64,000 bases of DNA from JBCCCJ01 sp039029315. GTDB lineage: Bacteria > Bacteroidota > Bacteroidia > J057. Below the pieces are notes generated by a model. It saw only the letters and a list, made by a program, of their open reading frames with translations, was not told the DNA's origin and made no database searches. Location: assembly GCA_039029315.1 (NCBI GenBank), contig JBCCGK010000022.1, positions 1 through 64,000 on the forward strand, in the 5' to 3' direction. The position numbers and the translations under genes are program-made. How positions within the stretch are numbered: the stretch's first letter is position 1; every line of letters starts with the position of its first letter. Positions 44,301 to 51,460 of this stretch are shown here, one piece after another.

Positions 44301-45565
44301 GCTGCATCCAGGAGAATCAATCCATGTTGATCAGATCCTATCAAGAGATTCTGTTCATGATCTACATGCAAGGCTCGAACATGCGTACTTGGTTGAGCAT
44401 CTGTCCCATTCAGGTGTGGAATGAATTTTTTGCTATTGGGATCAAATTTGCTGATTCCATTGAAGGTTGCCATCCAGATAATACCACCGGAAGTCTCTGA
44501 GATATGTCTCACATAGTTATGGCTGAGACTTTGCGGATTTTTGTGGGAAAAATAATAGGACTGAAATGCCAAGGCGGAGGGCTGGGTGCCGGGCATCGGC
44601 AAGGGGCAGATGCTCAATCCTTCCATCGTTCCTACCCATAGGTCGCCTGCTTTACTTTCATGGATGGACAGAACATTGTTCATGGCCAGGCTTTGTGGGT
44701 CGTGTTTGTCATGTCGGAAAGATTGACAAAAGATACTGTCAATGGCGTGTGGCGGACAGGCTTCACAGGAGGGCAGTTGTATCATACTTAATCCTCCGTG
44801 GAATGTTCCTGCCCATATGCGACCGTAACGATCCTCTGCCAGGCTCCAAATATGGTTGCTGCCGATAGAATGCTCACTTCCGGCTTGATGTAGAAACTGT
44901 CGAAATGTGCCAATTTTTGCTCCTGGGCTAGGAGGGAGGTATAGGTGAAGGCCACCATCCCAGGTGCCAAGCCAGATTCTGTTCTGGGAATCTACCAATA
45001 AGGAAAGCACAGCCGCTGCCTTCAATCCGCTGGAATCAGAAGAGTCATGCTGATAGGTGATCCACTGCTCGCGTTTGACATCCAGTATACTCAATCCTTG
45101 TTCCGTTCCTATCCAGAGATTGCCTTGCTGATCTTCAGCCAGACTCAGAACTTCATCATGAACCAGTGATTGCGATTGATCTGATCCGTGTTGGAAATGT
45201 TGAAATGTCTGAACACTTGGGTCCAAACGATTCAATCCTCCGCCTTGGGTACCAATCCATATGAATCCTTGTTGGTCTTCCAGTAATACCTTGCAGTGGT
45301 CATGACTGAGGCTCAGACTATCTGTCGGATCGTGTTGAAAAGAAAGAAATCGATTCCCATCATAGCGAAACAACCCATTGCTGGTCGCTATCCAAATGAA
45401 CCCCTGTCGATCTTGCAACAGATGATTGATCATATTGACAGCTAATCCTTTTTGACTTCCAAGCCTGTCAAACCACAGTTTTTTAGTTTGGGCTTGAACA
45501 CCAGGTGCCAACATCTCTCCGAATAATACAAGAACCAAAGCAAGGATTTGCCAATACTTGTTCAT
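41318..45565 (-). CDS. Hybrid histidine kinase with regulator-propeller sensor and two receivers
   Basis: 1415 residues. After a signal peptide the periplasmic sensor has many two-component-regulator propeller repeats (DRQGFIWIATSNGLFRYDG, DQQGFIWIGTQGGGLNRLD and similar, residues 30-740). A Y_Y_Y domain follows (LQYAYRLEGFEKDWNEVG) and one span (FRALIVISLILLLYLLYFL). HisKA has FLANMSHEIRTPMNGVIGMS; the ATPase has VQDTGIGIPADKIPTLFDAF and GGTGLGLAIS. Two receivers end it, with acceptor Asp residues in ILMDMQMPVMDG and VFMDLQMPIMDG. There is no DNA-binding domain, unlike the gut HTCS type, so a separate output protein is needed. Such sensors often detect glycans; the ligand is unknown. Confidence 0.95.
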   Translation of the reverse strand: MNKYWQILALVLVLFGEMLAPGVQAQTKKLWFDRLGSQKGLAVNMINHLLQDRQGFIWIATSNGLFRYDGNRFLSFQHDPTDSLSLSHDHCKVLLEDQQGFIWIGTQGGGLNRLDPSVQTFQHFQHGSDQSQSLVHDEVLSLAEDQQGNLWIGTEQGLSILDVKREQWITYQHDSSDSSGLKAAAVLSLLVDSQNRIWLGTWDGGLHLYLPPSPGAKIGTFRQFLHQAGSEHSIGSNHIWSLAEDRYGRIWAGTFHGGLSMIQLPSCEACPPHAIDSIFCQSFRHDKHDPQSLAMNNVLSIHESKAGDLWVGTMEGLSICPLPMPGTQPSALAFQSYYFSHKNPQSLSHNYVRHISETSGGIIWMATFNGISKFDPNSKKFIPHLNGTDAQPSTHVRALHVDHEQNLLIGSDQHGLILLDAASNQHTVFHANSASDNQLPCNQILSFASDGKAGCWIGTGKGLCYLDRHTKQLTHHPFKIGGTPLIPSTPLPIEYIYRASRNKLWLGTKFGLIAYQPDTREARLFQHQEDDSLSLSHNHITAITQDNQGQLWIGTAGLGLNRLISEAGTGIFSHVIYDPSNPKQSLPNNHVTTLQADESGMWIGTGNGFAFLTPQTGQIDKYGSETGINNVQIAGILVDQNRQLWISTKLGLTQFDPTTRYIENYDLEDGLPDFAFQDGVVAVSEQGQFLFGSRNGYIQFDPLSIRPSDQLPHPRITGLKILNNLIQVGQTDPEERSVILPKDLSTLSSLNLTHRHSVLTLEFSGVYFTLPHHLQYAYRLEGFEKDWNEVGNQSMATYTNLDPGTYLFQVKVSNHDGIWNEKPVTLEIHISPPFWQTFWFRALIVISLILLLYLLYFLRMRMVNRDKKRLEELVVQRTEDLEIASKAATSASKAKSEFLANMSHEIRTPMNGVIGMSELLGETRLSDEQQDYVNTIHKSADSLLNIINDILDFSKIESGKLEVEQHAFHLRECIEEVMDIFAPKSSSKSLDLNYLIESMVPDQIIGDVTRLKQILINLINNAIKFTQKGGVFVHIGLEEGMNTKAEAMQEIVIHFKVQDTGIGIPADKIPTLFDAFTQVDASTTRKYGGTGLGLAISAQLVKLMGGQMTLESTIGTGTTFFFQIRAKVSDSVESKQILLPEADLKGKKVLVVDDHPINRKILRYQLEQWQMIPLLASSAVEADYLLQSGLPELILMDMQMPVMDGRQLTEEIRAKYPDNTPPIILLTSIGDVPKMRRLGIFQEVLSKPSKQAVLLKSMLKALTADATIHPTFDSSEQGQEVISSYPIHILIVEDNLVNQKVAKRMFHKLGYEVSIAENGQLALDHLNAQACDVVFMDLQMPIMDGLTATRRIRNDFPGQTQPIIVAMTANAMQGDRERCLEAGMDDYISKPFHKKDLVQMIEIVWKQVQLKRSLS

Positions 45566-45694
45566 AAACGGCTAGCCTTCTTGCCTGCAAAATGGGATTT
45601 TTCAGCAGGAAAAACCCATGATTTTTGTCTCTTTTCTATCTTGATTATTCCTCCAATTTTAGAGAAATAATCTTTTGATCAGATTAGAGAGAAT

Positions 45695-45815
45695 GGGTGT
45701 ACGACAAAATGCAGAAGGTAATTTATTTTGTTCCTCTTTCACTCAGCCCCCGTTTCTCCTACAATGAGAAACAACCCCACCATCCTGGGTTAAATCTGCA
45801 ATTTGTCGTGCACCC
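45695..45815 (+). mobile_element. MITE copy 1 with perfect 8-base target duplication
   Basis: 121 bases. Left end GGGTGTACGACAAA and right end, reverse-complemented, GGGTGCACGACAAA: 13 of 14 match. Both flanks carry GAGAGAAT (45687-45694 and 45816-45823), a perfect target duplication. An internal hairpin GTTTCTC/GAGAAAC lies near the middle (about 45760-45780). It encodes nothing. It occupies the 328-base gap between the hybrid kinase and PHP genes, 78 bases before the PHP start. Confidence 0.92.
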
Positions 45816-45893
45816 GAGAGAATTGATTATGGACTCAGGTTTCCTTCGTACTTTTGGTTCGGTATTCATGTCTGATCCAATCATCCTTGTCAT

Positions 45894-47006
45894 ATGAAAT
45901 CTATCCTCGTGATCTTTTGTTGTTTGGGAATCTCCCCACTCTTTAGCCAGCATTCTCATTCTCACGGTCGAGCTATCAGCTTTCCTGATGTGTCCGATTA
46001 TCGGACTTTAAGCTGTGATTTCCATCAACACACTGTATTTTCTGATGGCAGTGTCTGGCCGAATATTCGTGTACAAGAAGCGATTAAGGATGGACTGGAT
46101 GCCATTTCCCTGACAGAGCATCTCGAATACCAGCCCTATTCCTCTGATATTCCCCATCCAGATCGAAACAGATCCTTTCAGATTGCTGAAAAAGAAGCCG
46201 AAAATCAAGACCTTCTGATCATCCACGGCTCAGAAATTACGCGATCTATGCCTCCGGGCCATGCCAATGCACTCTTTATTCAGGATGCAAACAAGCTATT
46301 AGAAGATGATGTCCGGCTCGTATTTGAAGAAGCGCACCGTCAAGGGGCCTTTGTGTTCTGGAATCATCCCAATTGGACTGCACAGGCCAAGGATGGCATT
46401 GCACGTCTAAGTGAGATGCACCAACAGTTGATCAAGGATGATCTCTTGCATGGCATCGAGGTGGTCAATGATCTCACCTATTCGGATGAGGCTTTGCAAC
46501 TTGCGCTGGATCACGATTTGACGATCATGGGTACCTCAGACATCCATGGATTGGTGGATTGGCAGTATAAGATTCCTGAAGGTGGACATAGGCCCATTAC
46601 CCTGGTTTTTGCCAAAGAAAAAACAGCTGCATCGATCAAGGAAGCCCTTATTGCCGGCCGCACTGTTGCCTATTTTCACGATCTTTTGGTTGGTCGGGAA
46701 GCACATCTGTTGCCACTCTTGCAGGCCTCTATTTCTGTTGCTTCGGCCAGCTATCAAGGAGAATCTTCGGTGTGTACGGTAGAGATTGAGAATCATTCTG
46801 ATGCTCCTATGACGCTCCAGAATCTTAGCTCTTACACCTTGCATGCACATGCTGATGTGATCCAAATTGATCCTCATCACACCACAAGCATAGGAGTCAA
46901 GACGCTGACACGCCTTGACTCCTTTTCTTTATCATTCGAGGTGTTAAATGCGATTAAGGCACCTCAATCACATCCTGTATTGGAATTGAAGGTTTCGCTA
47001 AGATAG
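45894..47006 (+). CDS. Exported PHP-domain phosphoesterase-like protein
   Basis: 370 residues with a signal peptide (MKSILVIFCCLGISPLFSQ). The PHP metal-binding motifs are visible: CDFHQHTVFSDGSVW with HxH, LTEHLEYQPY, HGSEITRSMPPGHANALF, WNHPNW, and GTSDIHGLVDW near residue 210. A beta-rich C-terminal domain follows. PHP enzymes use up to three metals to hydrolyse phosphoesters; exported members have unknown substrates. Its end overlaps the end of the epimerase gene by 9 bases, convergent. A MITE lies just upstream and probably shapes its promoter. Confidence 0.92.
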   Translation: MKSILVIFCCLGISPLFSQHSHSHGRAISFPDVSDYRTLSCDFHQHTVFSDGSVWPNIRVQEAIKDGLDAISLTEHLEYQPYSSDIPHPDRNRSFQIAEKEAENQDLLIIHGSEITRSMPPGHANALFIQDANKLLEDDVRLVFEEAHRQGAFVFWNHPNWTAQAKDGIARLSEMHQQLIKDDLLHGIEVVNDLTYSDEALQLALDHDLTIMGTSDIHGLVDWQYKIPEGGHRPITLVFAKEKTAASIKEALIAGRTVAYFHDLLVGREAHLLPLLQASISVASASYQGESSVCTVEIENHSDAPMTLQNLSSYTLHAHADVIQIDPHHTTSIGVKTLTRLDSFSLSFEVLNAIKAPQSHPVLELKVSLR

Positions 47007-47987
47007 TTGCTTCCCTACCTTTTCCAACAAAGCCTTGGTAGCCTTGATGCCGTCCTTTTCTGACAGCTTCGAGCCTTCATACTCAACATCTATGTATCCG
47101 GTATAGCCAGAAGCTTTGACGATTCCCAGCATTTTGACAAAATCGGTGTGAATCTCATTGCCTTCTGCATCGAAGTCGTGGCTTTTGGCACTTACGCCTT
47201 TGGCAAATGGCATTAGCAACTCGACCCCCTTGTAACGATCAAATTCATTGGTACAGGTTGAGACACCATCAGCATCGGTTACCCGATCTATACAGAAATT
47301 CCCAAAATCTGGTAAGGTTCCACAGTTGTCCATCCCTACACCTGAGATGACAGAAGCCAACCAATGACCATCAGAAGAGTATCCACCATGATTTTCGACA
47401 ATCACATTGAGTCCGTACTGAGAAGCATATTCACTCAATTTGCCTAAGCCATCCATGGCAGCTTGTTTGACTTCCTCTTCTGTCCCATTGCCTGCTGCAT
47501 TGACACGAATGGAGTGACAACCAAGTGTTTTGGCAGCCTCTACCCATTTATAGTGATTTTGGACTGCTGTTTGCCGTTCAGTATCATTGGTTGCTCCCAG
47601 AGAGCCCTCTCCATCACACATGATCAGAAGGTTTTTGACCCCGCTGTCAGCAGCTCTTTTGTTCAACTCTGCCAAAAATGCCTTGTCAGTGGCCTTGTCT
47701 TTGAAGAACTGATTGACGTACTCTACAGCAGATATACCAAACTCTTCCTGGGCGAGCGTAGGGAAGGTAATGGGATCAATGTCTCCTTTGAAAAAAGATT
47801 TATGCAATGACCATTGGGCCAGGGAGATATCAAAAAACATGCTAGCTGGGGAGGAAGAGGTCTCTGGTTCTGTAGTGCTTGATTGAGAGCTTTCTCCAGA
47901 TGCACATCCTTCCAGTAGCCAGGGAGCAAGAATGAGCCCTGAGCCAAGGACAGCACTTTGTTGGATAAATGATCTACGTTTCGTCAT
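46998..47987 (-). CDS. Sugar phosphate isomerase/epimerase-like lipoprotein
   Basis: 329 residues from the ATG at 47987 (MTKRRSFIQQSAVLGSGLIL). The N-terminus has both a Tat-like motif and a lipobox ending at LLEGC, then a Ser/Thr/Glu linker. The rest is a xylose-isomerase-like TIM barrel: SIRVNAAGNGTEEEVKQAA, LNVIVENHGGYSSDGHWLA, LPDFGNFCID and YTGYIDVEYEGSKLSEKDG carry the likely metal ligands (Glu, Asp, His, Glu). Secreted members act with Gfo/Idh oxidoreductases and DUF1080 enzymes on 3-keto-sugars in other Bacteroidota. The next two genes upstream (ThuA fusion, DUF1080) fit this. Confidence 0.9.
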   Translation of the reverse strand: MTKRRSFIQQSAVLGSGLILAPWLLEGCASGESSQSSTTEPETSSSPASMFFDISLAQWSLHKSFFKGDIDPITFPTLAQEEFGISAVEYVNQFFKDKATDKAFLAELNKRAADSGVKNLLIMCDGEGSLGATNDTERQTAVQNHYKWVEAAKTLGCHSIRVNAAGNGTEEEVKQAAMDGLGKLSEYASQYGLNVIVENHGGYSSDGHWLASVISGVGMDNCGTLPDFGNFCIDRVTDADGVSTCTNEFDRYKGVELLMPFAKGVSAKSHDFDAEGNEIHTDFVKMLGIVKASGYTGYIDVEYEGSKLSEKDGIKATKALLEKVGKQLS

Positions 47988-48000
47988 GTTGATGGGAATA

Positions 48001-51000
48001 TTAAAGGTTTTGAGGAGGATGAAAATAAATCCAGTCGACCCGAAATTGCCAAGCTCCTGCTTCCGTTTCATCTGAATGTTTGGCAAGTAGGTATACATCC
48101 TGAAATCCTCCAGAAGAAATGTTCAGATTCGTTTCCTTGGTTTGATAGCTGTCTCGGTCTCCGGTGGCTGCTAAGGACAGTTCCCCAATCTTGGGTCCAT
48201 CAGGAGATCCTAGTCGGAACTCAAGGGAAGCACCTGCTTCCAGCGCAGAATACCGCAGGGTAATCCGATGTAAGTCTGTCATGTCCAGTCGCTCAAATGC
48301 GATATATCCAGAGGTTTTGAAGTCGATGACCTCTCCTTGTTCAGTATCTCTGTGTCGCTGATTGCCATCATGCGAGAGTTTTTGAGACCTGGTTTCTGCT
48401 TCCAGTTTTGCAGACCTCAAAGTAAGGGAACTAAAAGCGTTGAGCGGGCCAATGACGTCTCCACCTTTGTCGGTATAACTGATCCGCAGCGTATAAGTCG
48501 ATCCTTCTCCAAGGCCGTTATGCTGCTTGGTTGTCAGCGTTCCAGCAGGTGCGAGACTGCTAGGTGCAGCTTTGGAACTGTTGAGCGAGAGAATAAAGCT
48601 GGCCATCTTTCTTGCATCATCCCGGTTCAATTGGGACTGAGCTGGCATGGCAGCTCCTCCCCATACCCCGCTGCCACCATTGAGGATTTTTCCTGTCAGA
48701 TACTGCACTGCATTGGGCAGTTTTTCATATTTTTTGGCAACATCCTGATAGGCAGGACCAACAACTTTCTGTTCAATTCCATGACAGGCAATACATCCGC
48801 TACTTGTGATTAATTCCTCTCCAACAGCCAAAATGCTTGCCTCCGCTACAGCAGCATGTCCTTGTTCTCCAATCGTTTTGTCAAAGCTTCCGCCCAGAAA
48901 ATCAAAGGTGATTCCCACGGCTTCGGCAGGAATTTGGCCTTTTGACAGAGAACCATCTTCCTTGTCTACTACGTCCACAATATATTTGAAGGGTCGTTCC
49001 TTCCAGAAAAAAGTCTTATTGCCTTCGACAGCAACGACAATTTCTGGTGGTCCATTCCCCACTCTGACTTCCAGTTGAGAACTGTTGCTGTCGCCATTTT
49101 GATCAGAAACAGTCAGAACGGTTTGGTATATACCTGCTTTCTCAAAGGTATACTGTACAGATTGGCCTTCTGCCTGATCACCAGTTCCAAAATCCCAGCT
49201 ATAAGTGAGTTGATCCCCTTTGTCATGATCAAAGGAACTTGCTGCCGAAAAGGAAGTACTGAATGGAGCAGCGCCTACAGTCGCATCTGCAATCATCCTG
49301 GCAACTGGTGCGCGATTGCCTTCGGCATAATCGATGCGAATAAGGCGGGCATCTTCATTTCGCGCAAACCAGCGGGTGCCGTACTCAAGAATATACAGGG
49401 CACCATCGGGACCAAATTCCATGTCCATAGGACTTGATAACTCAAGATCTGGCAAAAAGTGTTCAAGGGTTTGAAGATCTCCTGTCTTGTCCATGCTGGC
49501 TAACAAAACCCAGTCTCGCATGAAGTCATAGATAAATAGTTTTCCTTCATAGTATGCAGGAAATTTGCTCTTGGCATTGGGATACATGTCTGCATAATAG
49601 ACAGGGCCTGCCATCGCGTTTCGGCCGCCTTCTCCAACAATGGGAAATTCTTTGGATCCGTCATAGGGATACCAGATGAAGGCTTTCTGAGCAGGAGGAA
49701 GTTCTTGAGGCCCAGTATTGTTGGGAGAATTGTTGATGGGTTTGTTTGCATCATAAAATTCTCCATAGGAATTGTTGGTGAAGTCTACCTCCCGATAGGG
49801 TTTGTTGTCTCCGATGAAGAGAGGCCAGCCAAAAAATCCTGCTTGCCGTGCCTGATTGACTTCATCATGTCCTTTTGGTCCTCGTGAGCTGTCTTTTCGT
49901 GCATCGGGTCCGACATCTCCCCAATAGAGATAGCCTGTTTTGTGGTCGATAGAGATTCGATATGGATTCCGACAGCCCATTACATATATTTCGGGTCTTC
50001 CACCTGATCCATCCTTGGGAAACAAATTTCCATCGGGGATCTCATATCCACCTTTGTCAGTCAGTTTGATTCTCAGGACTTTACCACGTAAATCGCCAGG
50101 ACTTGCAGAGGATTTTTGTGCGTCCCAGGGACCTCTTCCGGCTCGTTCGTCTGAAGGAGAATACCCCGTGTCAAAGGGATTGGTATCATCTCCTGTCGAA
50201 AGATAAAGCAGGCCATCAGGACCGAATTGGATGGAGCCCCCTGTGTGACAGCATTCTTGTCGCTGTACCGGGACCTCCAAAATGATTTTCTCAGAGGCAT
50301 TGATCAAACTGTCCTGCATGAATCGGAAGCGCGACAACACAAACTTGGGATCATCTTCAGGTGGGGCATAGTACAGATACAGGAATTGGTTGCTTGCAAA
50401 ATTGGGATCTAATGCCAGACCGACCAATCCATCTTCTTTTTGTGTATAAACATCAATATGACCGACAACTTTGGTCTCCTTTTTTGCGGGATCGTACATT
50501 TTTAAGTCGCCTCTTCGCTCCGTAAAAAGAATGTTCCCGTTGCTCATTACCTCTAACTCTCCTGGTTCCTGTAGTTCTTCATCCAGAACGCTGACAACAA
50601 ATCTACTGGGATCTGGAATGATAGGTGCTTTGGCTTTGGTATAGTCCAGAACAACATTCTCCCCAACTGCATAGGTGATTCCCCCAAGGAGCATTTGCAG
50701 AAATTCAGGTTCGCTGAAGGTCTCTGGTGTATGGCCAAAATTCGTATACCAGGATCGCCCCCCGTCAAAATCATGGTACCAGGTCATAGGATGAAACTCT
50801 CCATTGGTTCCCCCCTCATAAGAGGTCTCATCAATGTTGATCAAGGGAATAATACCGTCTGACAGATGATCCCCATAATAGAGATCCTTGAAATTATAGA
50901 ATTCATCTGATCGTATCCAGGGATCTGAGAGCTTGAAATGTTGAGTGCTCGGGTGAGTATTGTCGACAATGTTCATTTTGCCCTCCAACACATTGGGATT

Positions 51001-51414
51001 ATTGGGATGCCCATTGAAGTAAGCCCCAACCAATTTGCCAAACCAGGGCCAGTCATACTCTGTGTCTGTGGCACCATGAATTCCTACAAATCCCCCCCCA
51101 GCTTGTATATACCGTTGAAATGCGTTTTGTTGGTACGCATCAAAAATATCCAAGGTGGTATTGAGAAAAATAACAGCACTGTATTGTCGAAGGGTTTCTT
51201 CATGAAACACAGATGCATCTTCTGTGGTATCAACTACAAATCCATTGTCTTTCCCTAACTTCATCAGAGCTTCTTGTCCGGCAGGAATCGACGCGTGCCT
51301 AAAGCCTGCGGTCTTGGAAAAAACGAGAAGTCTAGTTTCACTTCTTTTTTTGGGACCACAACTCATCAACAAACAGATGACAAGCAACAATGTGGTGAAT
51401 CGGGTAGATAGCAT
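48001..51414 (-). CDS. ThuA / sugar dehydrogenase / PKD / cytochrome c / CBM fusion lipoprotein
   Basis: 1137 residues. Lipoprotein signal TTLLLVICLLMSCGPKKRS. ThuA-like domain (about 25-245: LVFSKTAGFRHASIPAGQEA, VGIHGATDTEYDWPWFG). PQQ-type glucose/sorbosone dehydrogenase propeller (about 270-660: LFTERRGDLKMYDP, ECCHTGGSIQFGPDGLLYLS, YVMGCRNPYRISIDHKTGYL). A PKD domain (LTYSWDFGTGDQAEG). Cytochrome c with SSGCIACHGIEQKVVGPAYQ and axial Met in AAMPAQSQ. A C-terminal CBM6-like domain (HRITLRYSALEAGASLEFRL) closes it. All are one chain on the envelope: a sugar oxidation module with its own electron acceptor. It lies between the epimerase and DUF1080 genes, all leftward. Confidence 0.93.
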   Translation of the reverse strand: MLSTRFTTLLLVICLLMSCGPKKRSETRLLVFSKTAGFRHASIPAGQEALMKLGKDNGFVVDTTEDASVFHEETLRQYSAVIFLNTTLDIFDAYQQNAFQRYIQAGGGFVGIHGATDTEYDWPWFGKLVGAYFNGHPNNPNVLEGKMNIVDNTHPSTQHFKLSDPWIRSDEFYNFKDLYYGDHLSDGIIPLINIDETSYEGGTNGEFHPMTWYHDFDGGRSWYTNFGHTPETFSEPEFLQMLLGGITYAVGENVVLDYTKAKAPIIPDPSRFVVSVLDEELQEPGELEVMSNGNILFTERRGDLKMYDPAKKETKVVGHIDVYTQKEDGLVGLALDPNFASNQFLYLYYAPPEDDPKFVLSRFRFMQDSLINASEKIILEVPVQRQECCHTGGSIQFGPDGLLYLSTGDDTNPFDTGYSPSDERAGRGPWDAQKSSASPGDLRGKVLRIKLTDKGGYEIPDGNLFPKDGSGGRPEIYVMGCRNPYRISIDHKTGYLYWGDVGPDARKDSSRGPKGHDEVNQARQAGFFGWPLFIGDNKPYREVDFTNNSYGEFYDANKPINNSPNNTGPQELPPAQKAFIWYPYDGSKEFPIVGEGGRNAMAGPVYYADMYPNAKSKFPAYYEGKLFIYDFMRDWVLLASMDKTGDLQTLEHFLPDLELSSPMDMEFGPDGALYILEYGTRWFARNEDARLIRIDYAEGNRAPVARMIADATVGAAPFSTSFSAASSFDHDKGDQLTYSWDFGTGDQAEGQSVQYTFEKAGIYQTVLTVSDQNGDSNSSQLEVRVGNGPPEIVVAVEGNKTFFWKERPFKYIVDVVDKEDGSLSKGQIPAEAVGITFDFLGGSFDKTIGEQGHAAVAEASILAVGEELITSSGCIACHGIEQKVVGPAYQDVAKKYEKLPNAVQYLTGKILNGGSGVWGGAAMPAQSQLNRDDARKMASFILSLNSSKAAPSSLAPAGTLTTKQHNGLGEGSTYTLRISYTDKGGDVIGPLNAFSSLTLRSAKLEAETRSQKLSHDGNQRHRDTEQGEVIDFKTSGYIAFERLDMTDLHRITLRYSALEAGASLEFRLGSPDGPKIGELSLAATGDRDSYQTKETNLNISSGGFQDVYLLAKHSDETEAGAWQFRVDWIYFHPPQNL

Positions 51415-51460
51415 AGTTATTTCAGTTGTTCAAGTTAAGGTGAAAGATCTACCAGCAATA

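Noticed and set aside
45697..45897. A 66-codon frame in the gap before the PHP gene
   Set aside because: It lies within the MITE and its flanks and has no recognisable protein features.
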